Source: Prevotella histicola JCM 15637 = DNF00424
Lineage (GTDB): Bacteria; Bacteroidota; Bacteroidia; Bacteroidales; Bacteroidaceae
Assembly (NCBI RefSeq): GCF_000613925.1
Contig: NZ_BAJX01000011.1
Span: 1-64,000 of the forward strand
Direction: 5' to 3'
DNA: 64,000 nt
In this document: positions 46,624 to 54,561 of the stretch, one piece after another
Numbering within the stretch: the stretch's first letter is position 1
Layout: the number at the start of each line of letters is the position of its first letter
Notes under the pieces: generated by a model
The model's database searches: none
Told to the model about the DNA's origin: nothing
The model's input: only the letters and a program-made list of their open reading frames with translations
Position numbers and translations under genes: made by a program

Positions 46624-47103
46624 ATGGTAGACGACAAGATAGAACTCCGCAGCGAGAAGGTAAGGCACATCATTGGCGAGATACCGTCAAAAATTGTACG
46701 CTATGGCATCATGATTATCACTGTTGTAATATTAGGACTACTGGCAGGTGCATACTTTATACCTTATCCTGAAACCATCAGTGCAAAGGTACAGATGACA
46801 AATGCCCGTCAAGGCACAATCGCCGTTCCCTATAAATACGTAAATACGTTAGCGAGAGGAATGACGGTAAACATCGAATTTGAGGGTTACGATGCAGAAA
46901 CCTACGGAGTTGCAAATGGTGTAATAACAGCCACATCGCATATACCCTTACAAACGGCAGAAGGCAACGTGTTCACGGCACAGGTAAGGATAACAGATTG
47001 CAAGTATAATCTCATCAGCGGAATGACAGGCACCGCATCTATACTTGTAAGCAATGAAAGCATACTTCAGAGGATTGTCAGGCAAATAACAAACATCATA
47101 TAA
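46624..47103 (+). CDS. Short HlyD-like membrane fusion protein
   Basis: 159 residues, much less than the usual ~420. N-terminal cytoplasmic part and one TM (IMIITVVILGLLAGAYFI), then directly the C-terminal beta-barrel (TIAVPYKYVNTLARGMTVNIEFEGYDAETYG, GMTGTASILVSNESILQRIVRQI). The lipoyl and coiled-coil parts are missing. Either an in-frame internal deletion or a natural mini-HlyD. Located 18 nt after the ABC gene. Confidence 0.7.
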   Translation: MVDDKIELRSEKVRHIIGEIPSKIVRYGIMIITVVILGLLAGAYFIPYPETISAKVQMTNARQGTIAVPYKYVNTLARGMTVNIEFEGYDAETYGVANGVITATSHIPLQTAEGNVFTAQVRITDCKYNLISGMTGTASILVSNESILQRIVRQITNII

Positions 47104-47124
47104 TTTCCTTTTTAATCGTAATCA

Positions 47125-47266
47125 AGCGGTGAAAGAAGAAGGGCAGTTGTAGTTACTGCGTAGTACCATTGTTTCGGGTATTTTACTACACGTTAATCCT
47201 TTTTCTTTCACCGCTTTAACTCCTATTGTAGTAATGTAGTAAGATATAATCGGTGAAAGAAAAAGG
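47125..47266. repeat. Repeated CGGTGAAAGAAAAAGG motifs, inverted and direct
   Basis: AGCGGTGAAAGAAGAAGG (47125-47142), its near-perfect inverse CCTTTTTCTTTCACCGCT (47198-47215) and a direct copy CGGTGAAAGAAAAAGG (47251-47266). They fill the gap between the cargo and the recombination genes. Integrase arm-type sites, a recombination scar or a terminator are possible readings. Confidence 0.6.
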
Positions 47267-47284
47267 AAAGATAAGAAATAATCA

Positions 47285-47674
47285 TTAGTTATTCGTGTTA
47301 CCGAGCAGAAATATCGGTGTTATCACGGATGCAGGTTTCTGCAATCTCTCACAGAGATACTCTCTAAATAAATGGGCTTCCGTGCTGTCCAACTGAAAAG
47401 ACAGGGCGATGATGACAGGAAGCGGATAGAGCGGAGCATAACCTTTTAGTTGTTCGTTTGCATAAATATCTTCCTCACCTGCAACCCTCTCATCGAGATG
47501 TAGGTTGGAGGATTTTATTATCGTTTGAAGTCTATGGTTAAGTTTGCCCCACGTTACACCGAAGAACCTCACAAGTTCACTCTCTGTCATGGCTATCCCT
47601 CCGTTTCCCTTGCGAATGACCTGCATATTGCAGCCCCAATCAAAATAGCTACGATGATTCTCCGTGCTAGTCAT
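47285..47674 (-). CDS. Element-borne hypothetical protein with N-terminal HTH look
   Basis: About 129 residues from the MTSTENHRSYFDWG start (a start at 47701 is also open). MTESELVRFFGVTWGKLNHRLQTIIKSSNL reads like a helix-turn-helix. The rest, YPLPVIIALSFQLDSTEAHLFREYLCERL, is conserved-looking but without a family I can name. It overlaps or abuts the integrase gene on the same strand, so it may take part in control of integration. Confidence 0.5.
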   Translation of the reverse strand: MTSTENHRSYFDWGCNMQVIRKGNGGIAMTESELVRFFGVTWGKLNHRLQTIIKSSNLHLDERVAGEEDIYANEQLKGYAPLYPLPVIIALSFQLDSTEAHLFREYLCERLQKPASVITPIFLLGNTNN

Positions 47675-47697
47675 TGTCCTTTGTTTATAGTTCGTAT

Positions 47698-48992
47698 TCA
47701 TGCCGTTTCTTCCATTTTACAGATTGATGTATCCAAAAGTTCAAAAGCCTCTCTCTCCATAGTTTCTTTATCTTTTGCCGATTGTTTGGCAATAAGCCTG
47801 TCCATATCCTCCGAAATCTTGTTGTCCGTTACCTGCGCATAAACTTGAGTGCTTGATATGGAAGCGTGCCCCATCATCTTGGCTATGCTCTCAATAGGTA
47901 TTCCTGCGCTTAGGCTCATCGTACCGAAGGTATGCCTTGCAACATGGTACGACAATCTCTGTCTGATACCGCAAGCCTTACCCACGATGCTCAGGTTCTT
48001 GCCCATCACGCTACGGCTGCAATGAGGTTGAAAGACAAGGCTGTCGCCTTTTTCTTTCACCGTCTGCTGTTCTTCGTTTCTTGCCAGCTCTTTCCTATAA
48101 TAGTTGATGATAGCTTCCGCTATGGGATGTAACGGCACGACAAACTCAACCTTTGTCTTCTGACGCTCTTTGCGTATATACATCTGTCCATCCGCTGCCG
48201 TTTGGATATGCTTGTATTTCAAATTTTCCATATCTGAGATAGCCAAGCCTGTGAAGCAGGAAAAGATGAACATCAGTCTTGCCAACTCTGCTTCCTTGTC
48301 ATTCATACTTATTGCCATAAGTTTCATTACATCGCCCTTTTGCAAGAAGCGTATCTTCTTTTCATCCTTCTCATACTTGGCGTTATCAAGCGGATTGCAG
48401 CGGATAATCCTCCTGCTCACCGCACGAAACATCAGTCGGCTCAGCCAACAGAGATTGGTATTGACAGTCGATGCTTTCAGCCCACGCTTTTTCAGGAAGA
48501 AGCGGTATTCCTCGAACAAACTCTCCGTAATGGTGGCGATAGATATGTCTTGTACTCCTTTGTTTTCGATAAATTCTCGGAGATTTCTATCAGAATAGTA
48601 AAGGTTCAGATAAGTCCCTTCTGCCTTGATTTGCCAACACTCTCCTTGACGGATTGCAGTTCTGCCTTGCTCATTGCAAGGAGCGTGGTGGGGTTAGTGG
48701 CAATGCCTTGCAAACGGTTCTTGATAAGTTCCACACTTACCACTCCTTCCCTCGTCAGTATGTCCCGATAGGTTTTTTCTATCAATTCCCTGAACTCATT
48801 GATTCTTTGGTTGGTCTTCCTATTGGTTGTCAAACCCTGTTTGGTGTTCCACTCGGAGGGATTGCACTCTTCACCTGTGCTAATGGCTGTGCTCTTTCCG
48901 TCGATGGTGATACGGCAGAGAATGGCGGTATTGCCGTCTGCCTTTGTTTTCTGTCTGTTGATATAGAATAGAGTCTTGAATGTACTTCTCAT
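47698..48992 (-). CDS. Tyrosine recombinase 1 (frameshifted as read)
   Basis: The N-terminal Arm_DNA-bind and SAM-like part (MRSTFKTLFYINRQKTKADGNTAILCRITIDGKSTAIS) and the catalytic part are in two frames, joined by one missing base near 48617 (QKGTYLNLYYSD; GGGG read as GGG). Restored length is 431 residues. Catalytic residues: Arg in FSCFTGLAISD, HVARHTFG (H-x-x-R), GHASISSTQVYAQV (His and Tyr). A phage/transposon integrase of the Bacteroides type. Confidence 0.82.
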
Positions 48993-49020
48993 AATGATTT
49001 TAGTTTTAATATGTCTATTG

Positions 49021-50250
49021 CTAAAGACTCATCTGCATATCCTCCGTGAAAGAAAGGAAACGATTAAACTCCTCAAAGAGTTTTTGGGGTGTAACCTTTG
49101 CATAGCGTTCAGTCATGCTTATGTTCGAATGTCCCAGCATCTTGCTCACCGTTTCTATTGGCACTCCTTGCTCAAGCGTGATAAGCGTGGCAAAGGTGTG
49201 TCTTGCCGTATGTGTGGTAAAGGGAAACGATATGCCTGCACGAAGCCGCAGGGCTTTCAAACAGATCTGATAGTTCTTGTACTTGATACAGGGGAGTAAT
49301 GTTTCCCTTCCATCGCTGTGGAGCTTCTCCATCAGCCTTATGGCTTCGGGCAGCAGTTTGATACGGCATAATACGCCTGTCTTGTGGCGGTTGAACTTCA
49401 GCCAAAGGCTACCCTCGTCGTCACGCACAAGATGGGACTTGTCCAGTTCCATCAAATCACAATAAGCAGCACCTGTATAACAGGCAAAGAGGAAAATATC
49501 CCTTGCAGTTTCCATTTCCTCCTCCAAGCCCTCAAAGTTGAGAGCCTTCAATTTGTCTAATGCTTCCTTGTCCAATGCTTTGGGCAGTCTCTTGTCGCCC
49601 TTGCTAATTTTGGCTTTGTCAAATAGAAGTACATCAGCCAATCCCTCACGGTAAGCCAACCTGCATACCGTCTTCAAATGCGTGGCTGCATTATAGAATG
49701 TGCTTTCTTGAAAACCGCACTCACCTAAGAAATACTGCCCAAACTCATAGATAAAGTTCTCTGTGAGCTGTGAGAAAGCCAAGTCTGTCACCTTGTATTT
49801 CCGTTGAATAAACTTCTGCAAATGAATTCGGGTAGAGTGATAGCCGTGTATGGCTCCTTCCTTGATGTCTATACCAACATGGCTTTCCTTCTCCTTAATG
49901 AGCATATCCAGCCTTTCAATGAGCATGCATCGTGTCTGTACGCTCCCTTGGAACAGCTCTTTCACATCGGCTGCATCAAATAGGCAACCTTTGGATAGCA
50001 GAGATTGATAAGCCGACTGAACAGACAACAGCAGATTTTCCAATTTACCGTTTATCTCCACCGCCTCACGACTCTTACCATCCATTCTGCTCTCTCGTGG
50101 ATTCCACAAGTCGGGGTTGCAGGAGAGTTTACAACTGAACTGTGCAATACTCCTTCCAAGTGTAATACGCCCCATGATGGGAGCCTTGCCCGACTTGTCA
50201 AGACCGCTCTTTTTGAGGTAGAGCAACACCTTCATTTTCTCTTGTTTCAT
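49021..50250 (-). CDS. Tyrosine recombinase 2 (IntDOT/NBU-like)
   Basis: 409 residues, intact. N-terminal MKVLLYLKKSGLDKSGKAPIMGRITLGRSIAQFSCKL is the arm-binding domain. Catalytic part: ACYTGAAYCDLMEL (Arg replaced or shifted, as in some IntDOT relatives), THTARHTFATL (H-x-x-R), LGHSNISMTERYAKV (His, Tyr nucleophile). It lies next to the right element end, whose GTAACTTTGC also serves as its -7 box (TAACTTTG). With recombinase 1 it forms the two-integrase arrangement of several mobilizable transposons. Confidence 0.82.
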   Translation of the reverse strand: MKQEKMKVLLYLKKSGLDKSGKAPIMGRITLGRSIAQFSCKLSCNPDLWNPRESRMDGKSREAVEINGKLENLLLSVQSAYQSLLSKGCLFDAADVKELFQGSVQTRCMLIERLDMLIKEKESHVGIDIKEGAIHGYHSTRIHLQKFIQRKYKVTDLAFSQLTENFIYEFGQYFLGECGFQESTFYNAATHLKTVCRLAYREGLADVLLFDKAKISKGDKRLPKALDKEALDKLKALNFEGLEEEMETARDIFLFACYTGAAYCDLMELDKSHLVRDDEGSLWLKFNRHKTGVLCRIKLLPEAIRLMEKLHSDGRETLLPCIKYKNYQICLKALRLRAGISFPFTTHTARHTFATLITLEQGVPIETVSKMLGHSNISMTERYAKVTPQKLFEEFNRFLSFTEDMQMSL

Positions 50251-50549
50251 ACGCTTTAATTTTTATGGGCAAAGTTACCCGAATTAAAGCGTTCCTCACT
50301 TATGCAGAAAACTGCCGACCGCAGCAACAGCCACACGAGCGAAAATAATTCAGTTACCGAACATTACTTCATCGTTACCTATCTCAAAATCAGGTAATGC
50401 TTTGGTAACTGAACTTCTGCCTAAATCTGCATATTCCTGCCCTTTTTGAAAAGAGCACTTCTACGCAAATCGTTTCGTTTCTTCCTCATTATCAGTCAGT
50501 TTACACCAACTTCGATTTTTCTTCCTTTTCAAGGATTAGTTGCATTCTA

Positions 50550-50652
50550 AAAGGTGCTCTTTTGCGTTGCAAAAGGGCACCTTTTGATGTGTAAAAGGGC
50601 ATGTTTTGCAACGTAAAAGGGCATCTTTTACAATGCAAAAGACGCCCTTTTA
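50550..50652. repeat. AAAAG-N5-CTTTT repeat array, copy 2
   Basis: Five units such as AAAAGGGCACCTTTT and AAAAGGGCATCTTTT with short linkers TGYAA/TGTGT. Same family as near 0.4, 56.0 and 63.9 kb. Confidence 0.8.
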
Positions 50653-50894
50653 TTTTCTAATATGAATCTCTTTTACAATTGAATGCTTGTGTCCCATGTC
50701 TGAGAAGGGCTGACAAAGGAATCATGAAGGAGCTTCCTACTCGGGCAAGTCGTTTGGGCTCGTCAGACAAATACACGTCCTCCAGCACCCATATGATTAC
50801 CCCTTAAAATACAGATAAGTGTAAAATAAATAGTAAAATGATGGAAATTTTGAGAAAAAATCTCGCAAAATGAGATAAAACCAAAAATAATTCA

Positions 50895-50902
50895 TACCTT
50901 TG
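50895..50902 (+). promoter_or_regulatory. -7 box TACCTTTG of the AAA15/RloB pair
   Basis: Exact TAnnTTTG match, 29 nt before ATG 50931. GAGATTTT-like half sites (GAAAAAATCTC, AAAATGAGAT) lie just upstream at 50853-50880. Confidence 0.6.
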
Positions 50903-50930
50903 TGGCAGATAAAACAGAAAGGAAAATACT

Positions 50931-52178
50931 ATGCTTATCAATTTCAGTTTTGGTAATTACTGTTCCTTTAGGGACACAAAGAGCCTTCGGATGGAAGCAG
51001 GACAGATCAAGGAACATTCTGATTCCATTATCGAAAGAGGTGGCTTCCGCCTCCTTCCAGTAGCCGTTCTCTATGGAGCAAACTCCAGTGGGAAGACCAA
51101 TGTCATCAAGGCTTTCGGGACGTTTAAGCGTGTTCTTAATAATAATGTACGGCTAAATCCAGACGAAAGCATTGCTTATGAGCCGTTCTTGCTTGATGAA
51201 AAGTCGGCAGAAGCACCTACAACCTTTGAAATTCAGTTGCTTTTGGAGGATACTGTCTATAGATATGGATTTGAATATACGCGCAAAACGATTGAAGGGG
51301 AGTGGCTTTTTGAACGTAAGATAGCACCAGGAGCCAAGGAACACTATCTTTTCCGCAGGGAAAAGCAGGACTTTTCCATCTCTGCTACTTACTTTCCTGA
51401 AGGGAAGGGCAAGGAGTCTGCAACGACAGGAAACAGACTTTTCCTTTCACTTGTGGCACAATTGAACGGTCAGACATCGCAAAAGCTCATCAAGAACGTG
51501 AAGTGCTGTAATGTCATCTCGGGACTTGACGAGGATGGATATGGGCATGTTACGCTCAAGATGTTGGAGGAACACCTTAAGGGTCGTGATGATGCGGTGA
51601 AGCTTTTCAAGAAGCTTGATTTGGGATTTACCAATATTGAGGTGAAGGAAAGAGAGGTTCCGGAAGAGATAACGGAGCAGTTGTCGGGTTTCCCGTTTAT
51701 GGTTCAAGAGCCAGTTGGTGATTATAAGGTGATGGAAGTGGTAACTACACACCATGTTTACGGTGCTGATGGGTCTGTTATTGGTCAGACAACTTTCCGT
51801 GCAAACGATAAGGAATCGAACGGAACAAACAAGATAATCAAACTGTCGGGACCTATCTTTAAGACGTTGATGGGTGGTAATGTGCTCTTTGTTGATGAAC
51901 TGGATGCTAAGCTTCATCCTATGTTGACGCGTGCAATTGTGCGTTTGTTTATGGATAAGGAGACCAATCCGCATGGTGCACAGCTTGTCTTCACAACGCA
52001 TGATACGCACTTACTCGATACGAAGTATCTGCGTAGGGACCAGATTTGGTTTACTGAAAAGGATGCAACGGAGGCGAGTGACCTTTATTCTTTGCTTGAT
52101 TTCAAGGTGCGAAACGACCGTGATATCGAGAATGATTACATCAATGGGCGTTACGGAGCAATCCCTTTCATCCGATAA
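50931..52178 (+). CDS. AAA15-family ATPase (AbiL/RloA-like)
   Basis: 415 residues. LPVAVLYGANSSGKTNVIKAF is the Walker A, NVLFVDELDAKLHPML the Walker B, QLVFTTHDTHLLDTKYLRRDQIWF the ABC-type D/H loop. N-terminal FSFGNYCSFRDTKSLRM is typical of OLD/RecF-like AAA15 proteins in defence loci. With the next gene it matches the ATPase plus RloB arrangement of AbiL-type abortive-infection systems. Not within the proposed transposon, but adjacent to its right end. Confidence 0.8.
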   Translation: MLINFSFGNYCSFRDTKSLRMEAGQIKEHSDSIIERGGFRLLPVAVLYGANSSGKTNVIKAFGTFKRVLNNNVRLNPDESIAYEPFLLDEKSAEAPTTFEIQLLLEDTVYRYGFEYTRKTIEGEWLFERKIAPGAKEHYLFRREKQDFSISATYFPEGKGKESATTGNRLFLSLVAQLNGQTSQKLIKNVKCCNVISGLDEDGYGHVTLKMLEEHLKGRDDAVKLFKKLDLGFTNIEVKEREVPEEITEQLSGFPFMVQEPVGDYKVMEVVTTHHVYGADGSVIGQTTFRANDKESNGTNKIIKLSGPIFKTLMGGNVLFVDELDAKLHPMLTRAIVRLFMDKETNPHGAQLVFTTHDTHLLDTKYLRRDQIWFTEKDATEASDLYSLLDFKVRNDRDIENDYINGRYGAIPFIR

Positions 52179-52195
52179 AATAGCTTTGAATAACC

Positions 52196-52867
52196 ATGAG
52201 AAAGATGATGAAAAACCGTAAACCGCTGGTTAGTAGAGGGCGAAAACAAGGTGACAGAGCCGTCTATGCTCGCTTCTTGATAGTATGTGAAGGGACTGAT
52301 ACAGAGCCGAATTACTTTAGATCTTTCATCAAAGACCGATGGTCGGAAGTCAAAACAGTAGGCTCTGTTATCAAAGGATGTGGACGAGGTACGTGCCAAT
52401 TGGTGGCTGAAGCTGTGAAGATGCGGGATGAATTGGAGTCTAGACGGCAAGTGAAATTCGACAGAATATGGCTTGTCTTTGATAAAGATGAGTTCAAAGA
52501 CTTCACTAAAGCGATTCGAGATGCAAAGAAAGAAGGTATGAAATGTGCTTGGAGCAATGAATCTTTTGAACTCTGGTACTGCCTACATTTTCAGAATATT
52601 AGTACTGGTGTGGAACGCAAGAAGTATATCAGTATGATAGAATCGGTTGTAAGGAAGGCTTCAGAAAAGCGGACTTACAAATATGATAAGGCTTCTACTG
52701 ACATTTTAAAGCATCTAAAAGAGTATGGAAATGAGGAGCAAGCTTGTGCGTGGGCACGCCAGATTCGAGGGAGATATGCCCAACGAACAGATTTCGATAA
52801 GCATAATCCACGTACGGAAGTAGACTTGTTGATTGATGAATTGAAGCATCCAGAACGGGTGTTGTAG
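52196..52867 (+). CDS. RloB-family protein, likely TOPRIM-like effector
   Basis: 223 residues. FLIVCEGTDTEPNYFRSFI and RIWLVFDKDEFKDFTKAI carry the Glu and DxD residues of the RloB/TOPRIM-like fold; SNESFELWYCLHF follows as in RloB. Probably a nuclease effector controlled by the upstream ATPase. Starts 17 nt after it, one operon. Confidence 0.8.
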   Translation: MRKMMKNRKPLVSRGRKQGDRAVYARFLIVCEGTDTEPNYFRSFIKDRWSEVKTVGSVIKGCGRGTCQLVAEAVKMRDELESRRQVKFDRIWLVFDKDEFKDFTKAIRDAKKEGMKCAWSNESFELWYCLHFQNISTGVERKKYISMIESVVRKASEKRTYKYDKASTDILKHLKEYGNEEQACAWARQIRGRYAQRTDFDKHNPRTEVDLLIDELKHPERVL

Positions 52868-53188
52868 TCTTTTTAAGGGTTGGATGGTGCTGATTGGGTT
52901 GTGAATGATATCACTTTGGGATCATGAAATATAAAGTAAGGGTTGTTCATTTGACCTTTAATTTGAAATGAGAGTTGGCAAATACAGTTGTGGAAGGTTA
53001 ATGATGCTGTAATATTCATGGTGAATGAGCATTCTTAAAGGATATTGGTTGCTTTATTTTCTTAGTGGTATTCAATTCCCATCGTCACCCTCGATAACCT
53101 TAATGTGATATTGGTTGCTTTATTTTCTTAGTGGTATTCAATAGCTTTTCAGGGCATTACGGGATATAAGACTTACCCAATCGGCACA
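52868..53188. other. Intergenic region with CRISPR-like unit
   Basis: No gene. AT-rich, with ATTCATGGTGAATGA-type short inverted repeats and the two-repeat unit described separately. Confidence 0.5.
53041..53142. CRISPR. Minimal CRISPR-like unit: two 36-bp repeats, one 30-bp spacer
   Basis: Identical repeats at 53041-53076 and 53107-53142 (start GATATTGGTTGCTTTATTTT, end TTAGTGGTATTCAAT) separated by a 30-bp unrelated sequence (53077-53106). 36/30 spacing is typical of Bacteroidota CRISPR arrays. No cas genes or leader recognisable within the window. A simple tandem duplication is the alternative. Confidence 0.5.
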
Positions 53189-53233
53189 AAAAAGGCAGCA
53201 GAACGGATGTTATTCCGTGTTCTGCTGCCTTTT
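53189..53233. terminator. Bidirectional terminator
   Basis: AAAAGGCAGCAGAAC pairs with GTTCTGCTGCCTTTT; A-run on one side and T-run on the other, so it can end both the RloB operon and the ribH operon. Confidence 0.85.
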
Positions 53234-53261
53234 GTTTATGCGTTATAAATGAATCAAATGC

Positions 53262-53738
53262 TTAGAATTTCGCCATCTTAATAGCGTCAATAGCACATTC
53301 ATCTCCCTTGTTTCCGAGTCTGCCACCGCACCTATCTTTCGCCTGTTGCAGGTCATTGGTGGTGAGAAGACCGTATATAACGGGGATATTCTGTGTGGCA
53401 TTGAGGTGCGCAATACCATAAGTCACGCCCTGACAGATGTAGTCGAAGTGTGGAGTCTCGCCCCGAATGACACTTCCAAGTATGATAATGGCATCGAAAC
53501 CATCGTTCTTTGTCATCTGTTGTGCACCATATACGAGCTCAAAGCTGCCCGGAACGGTTTTGATATGGATGTTTTCAGGGATGGCACCATGCTTTTCCAG
53601 TGTCTTAACAGCGCCATCGAGCAGTGCACCTGTTACCTCTGGGTTCCATTCAGCCACGACAATTCCGAAGCACATGTTGCTTGCATCCGGAACGCTTTGC
53701 TCATCGTAGTCGGATAAATGATGAAGCTCTGTAGCCAT
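53262..53738 (-). CDS. ribH: 6,7-dimethyl-8-ribityllumazine synthase
   Basis: 158 residues. [52 protein letters not shown] (with the His that contacts the substrate) and [15 protein letters not shown] are the lumazine synthase motifs. It condenses 5-amino-6-ribitylamino-uracil with dihydroxybutanone phosphate in riboflavin synthesis; usually forms 60-mer shells. Seven nt downstream of the TPR gene. Confidence 0.93.
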   Translation of the reverse strand: MATELHHLSDYDEQSVPDASNMCFGIVVAEWNPEVTGALLDGAVKTLEKHGAIPENIHIKTVPGSFELVYGAQQMTKNDGFDAIIILGSVIRGETPHFDYICQGVTYGIAHLNATQNIPVIYGLLTTNDLQQAKDRCGGRLGNKGDECAIDAIKMAKF

Positions 53739-53744
53739 AAAGGA

Positions 53745-54419
53745 TTAGTTTGAAGCGCGTTCTATGTACTTATCAATCTCCTGATAGATAGGAGCATTGA
53801 CGTAAGTCTTCTTGATATTCTTGTAAATCTCAAGTGCTTCAGCCTTCTTTCCTTCGCTTTCGAGGAGGATACCAGCCTTCTTTAATGCCAAAGGAGCAAT
53901 GCTTAAGTTGATGTTATCAGCTGCTTCTTTGTTTGCCATGTCGGCTGCTTTCTTGAAACAATCAACTGCTTTGTCATTCTGATTATTGTTAGCATAGATG
54001 TCACCGAGTGCCATCTGTGAAGCAGGACTAATCATTTCATCATCTGAAGTATTGAACTTCTCAGCATATTCCAAAGCCTTTGCCCAGTTTGGTTTAGCCT
54101 GATGTGCATAGCAGAGTGCTATGTAAAGGTTGGCAAGGTTGCCTGCATCAGTACTGCTATAGTCGCTTTGTACCTTCTGGAAACCTGGCAATGCCTGGTC
54201 ATACTGCTGTGCATTGAAGAGCATTTGGCTCTTTGCCAGCTCCGTACTTGCCTCAGCTTCACGTGGAGCTGATACGTAATTCTTATAAAGAATCACACCT
54301 GCAATGACGATGATGACGGCAGCCACTGCGATAAAGATTTGCTTCTTGTACTTCAAGAAGACGGCTTCAGAATTGTTAAGGGTCTCTTCGTATGTACCCT
54401 GTTCTTTTTTGTTTGCCAT
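53745..54419 (-). CDS. Membrane-anchored TPR protein
   Basis: 224 residues. One TM at about residues 29-47 (IFIAVAAVIIVIAGVILY), then TPR-like helix pairs (ELAKSQMLFNAQQYDQALPGFQKVQ, LANLYIALCYAHQAKPNWAKALEYAEKF, MALGDIYANNNQNDKAVDCFKKAADMA). A YfgM-like periplasmic scaffold protein in layout. The -7 box TAATTTTG on the minus strand (54484-54477) would start the TPR-ribH operon. Confidence 0.8.
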   Translation of the reverse strand: MANKKEQGTYEETLNNSEAVFLKYKKQIFIAVAAVIIVIAGVILYKNYVSAPREAEASTELAKSQMLFNAQQYDQALPGFQKVQSDYSSTDAGNLANLYIALCYAHQAKPNWAKALEYAEKFNTSDDEMISPASQMALGDIYANNNQNDKAVDCFKKAADMANKEAADNINLSIAPLALKKAGILLESEGKKAEALEIYKNIKKTYVNAPIYQEIDKYIERASN

Positions 54420-54548
54420 TTTGATTATGATGTTTTTTATTCTATTCTATAATATAAGGTGTGCTTAATAGCGCGACAAAATTAATCAAAAAGTCGCACA
54501 TATTGAAATTTATCAACGACTTTTTTCTTTTATTGGAGGGAAAAGGGG

Positions 54549-54556
54549 TATCTTTG
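54549..54556 (+). promoter_or_regulatory. -7 box TATCTTTG immediately before recF
   Basis: Exact TAnnTTTG match that ends only five nt before the recF ATG. A start site at the usual distance would fall on or next to the A of ATG, so the mRNA may be leaderless. Confidence 0.5.
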
Positions 54557-54561
54557 CAACT

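Larger units (their letters stand above)
28549..50278. mobile_element. Mobilizable transposon with regulatory and RiPP cargo
   Basis: Left part: Mob proteins, DUF3408, primase and VapE-like ATPase on the minus strand plus two excisionase-like HTH genes. Right part: two tyrosine recombinases of the Bacteroides type. Between them is a 12-kb cargo. The ends proposed are GCAAAGATAA (28549-28558) and GCAAAGTTAC (50269-50278): on the minus strand TTATCTTTGC and GTAACTTTGC, the second matching the IntDOT-type core GTAnnTTTGC exactly. No conjugation (tra) genes are present, so transfer would depend on a helper element. Ends are inferred, not proven. Confidence 0.6.
50251..50930. other. Right element end and repeat-rich intergenic region
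   Basis: No gene seen. It contains ACGCTTTAATT/AATTAAAGCGT around GCAAAGTTAC (50269-50278), GTTACC-rich sequence (50340-50410), an AAAAG-N5-CTTTT array (50550-50652) and the promoter of the defence pair. Confidence 0.55.

Noticed and set aside
46624..47103. Frameshift as cause of the short HlyD
   Set aside because: The frame runs from a plausible start to a natural HlyD-type C-terminus without a break; the middle domains are absent from the DNA.
53041..53142. Type VI or type II CRISPR locus
   Set aside because: No Cas13, Cas9 or Cas1 gene in the window, so no type can be assigned to the single-spacer unit.
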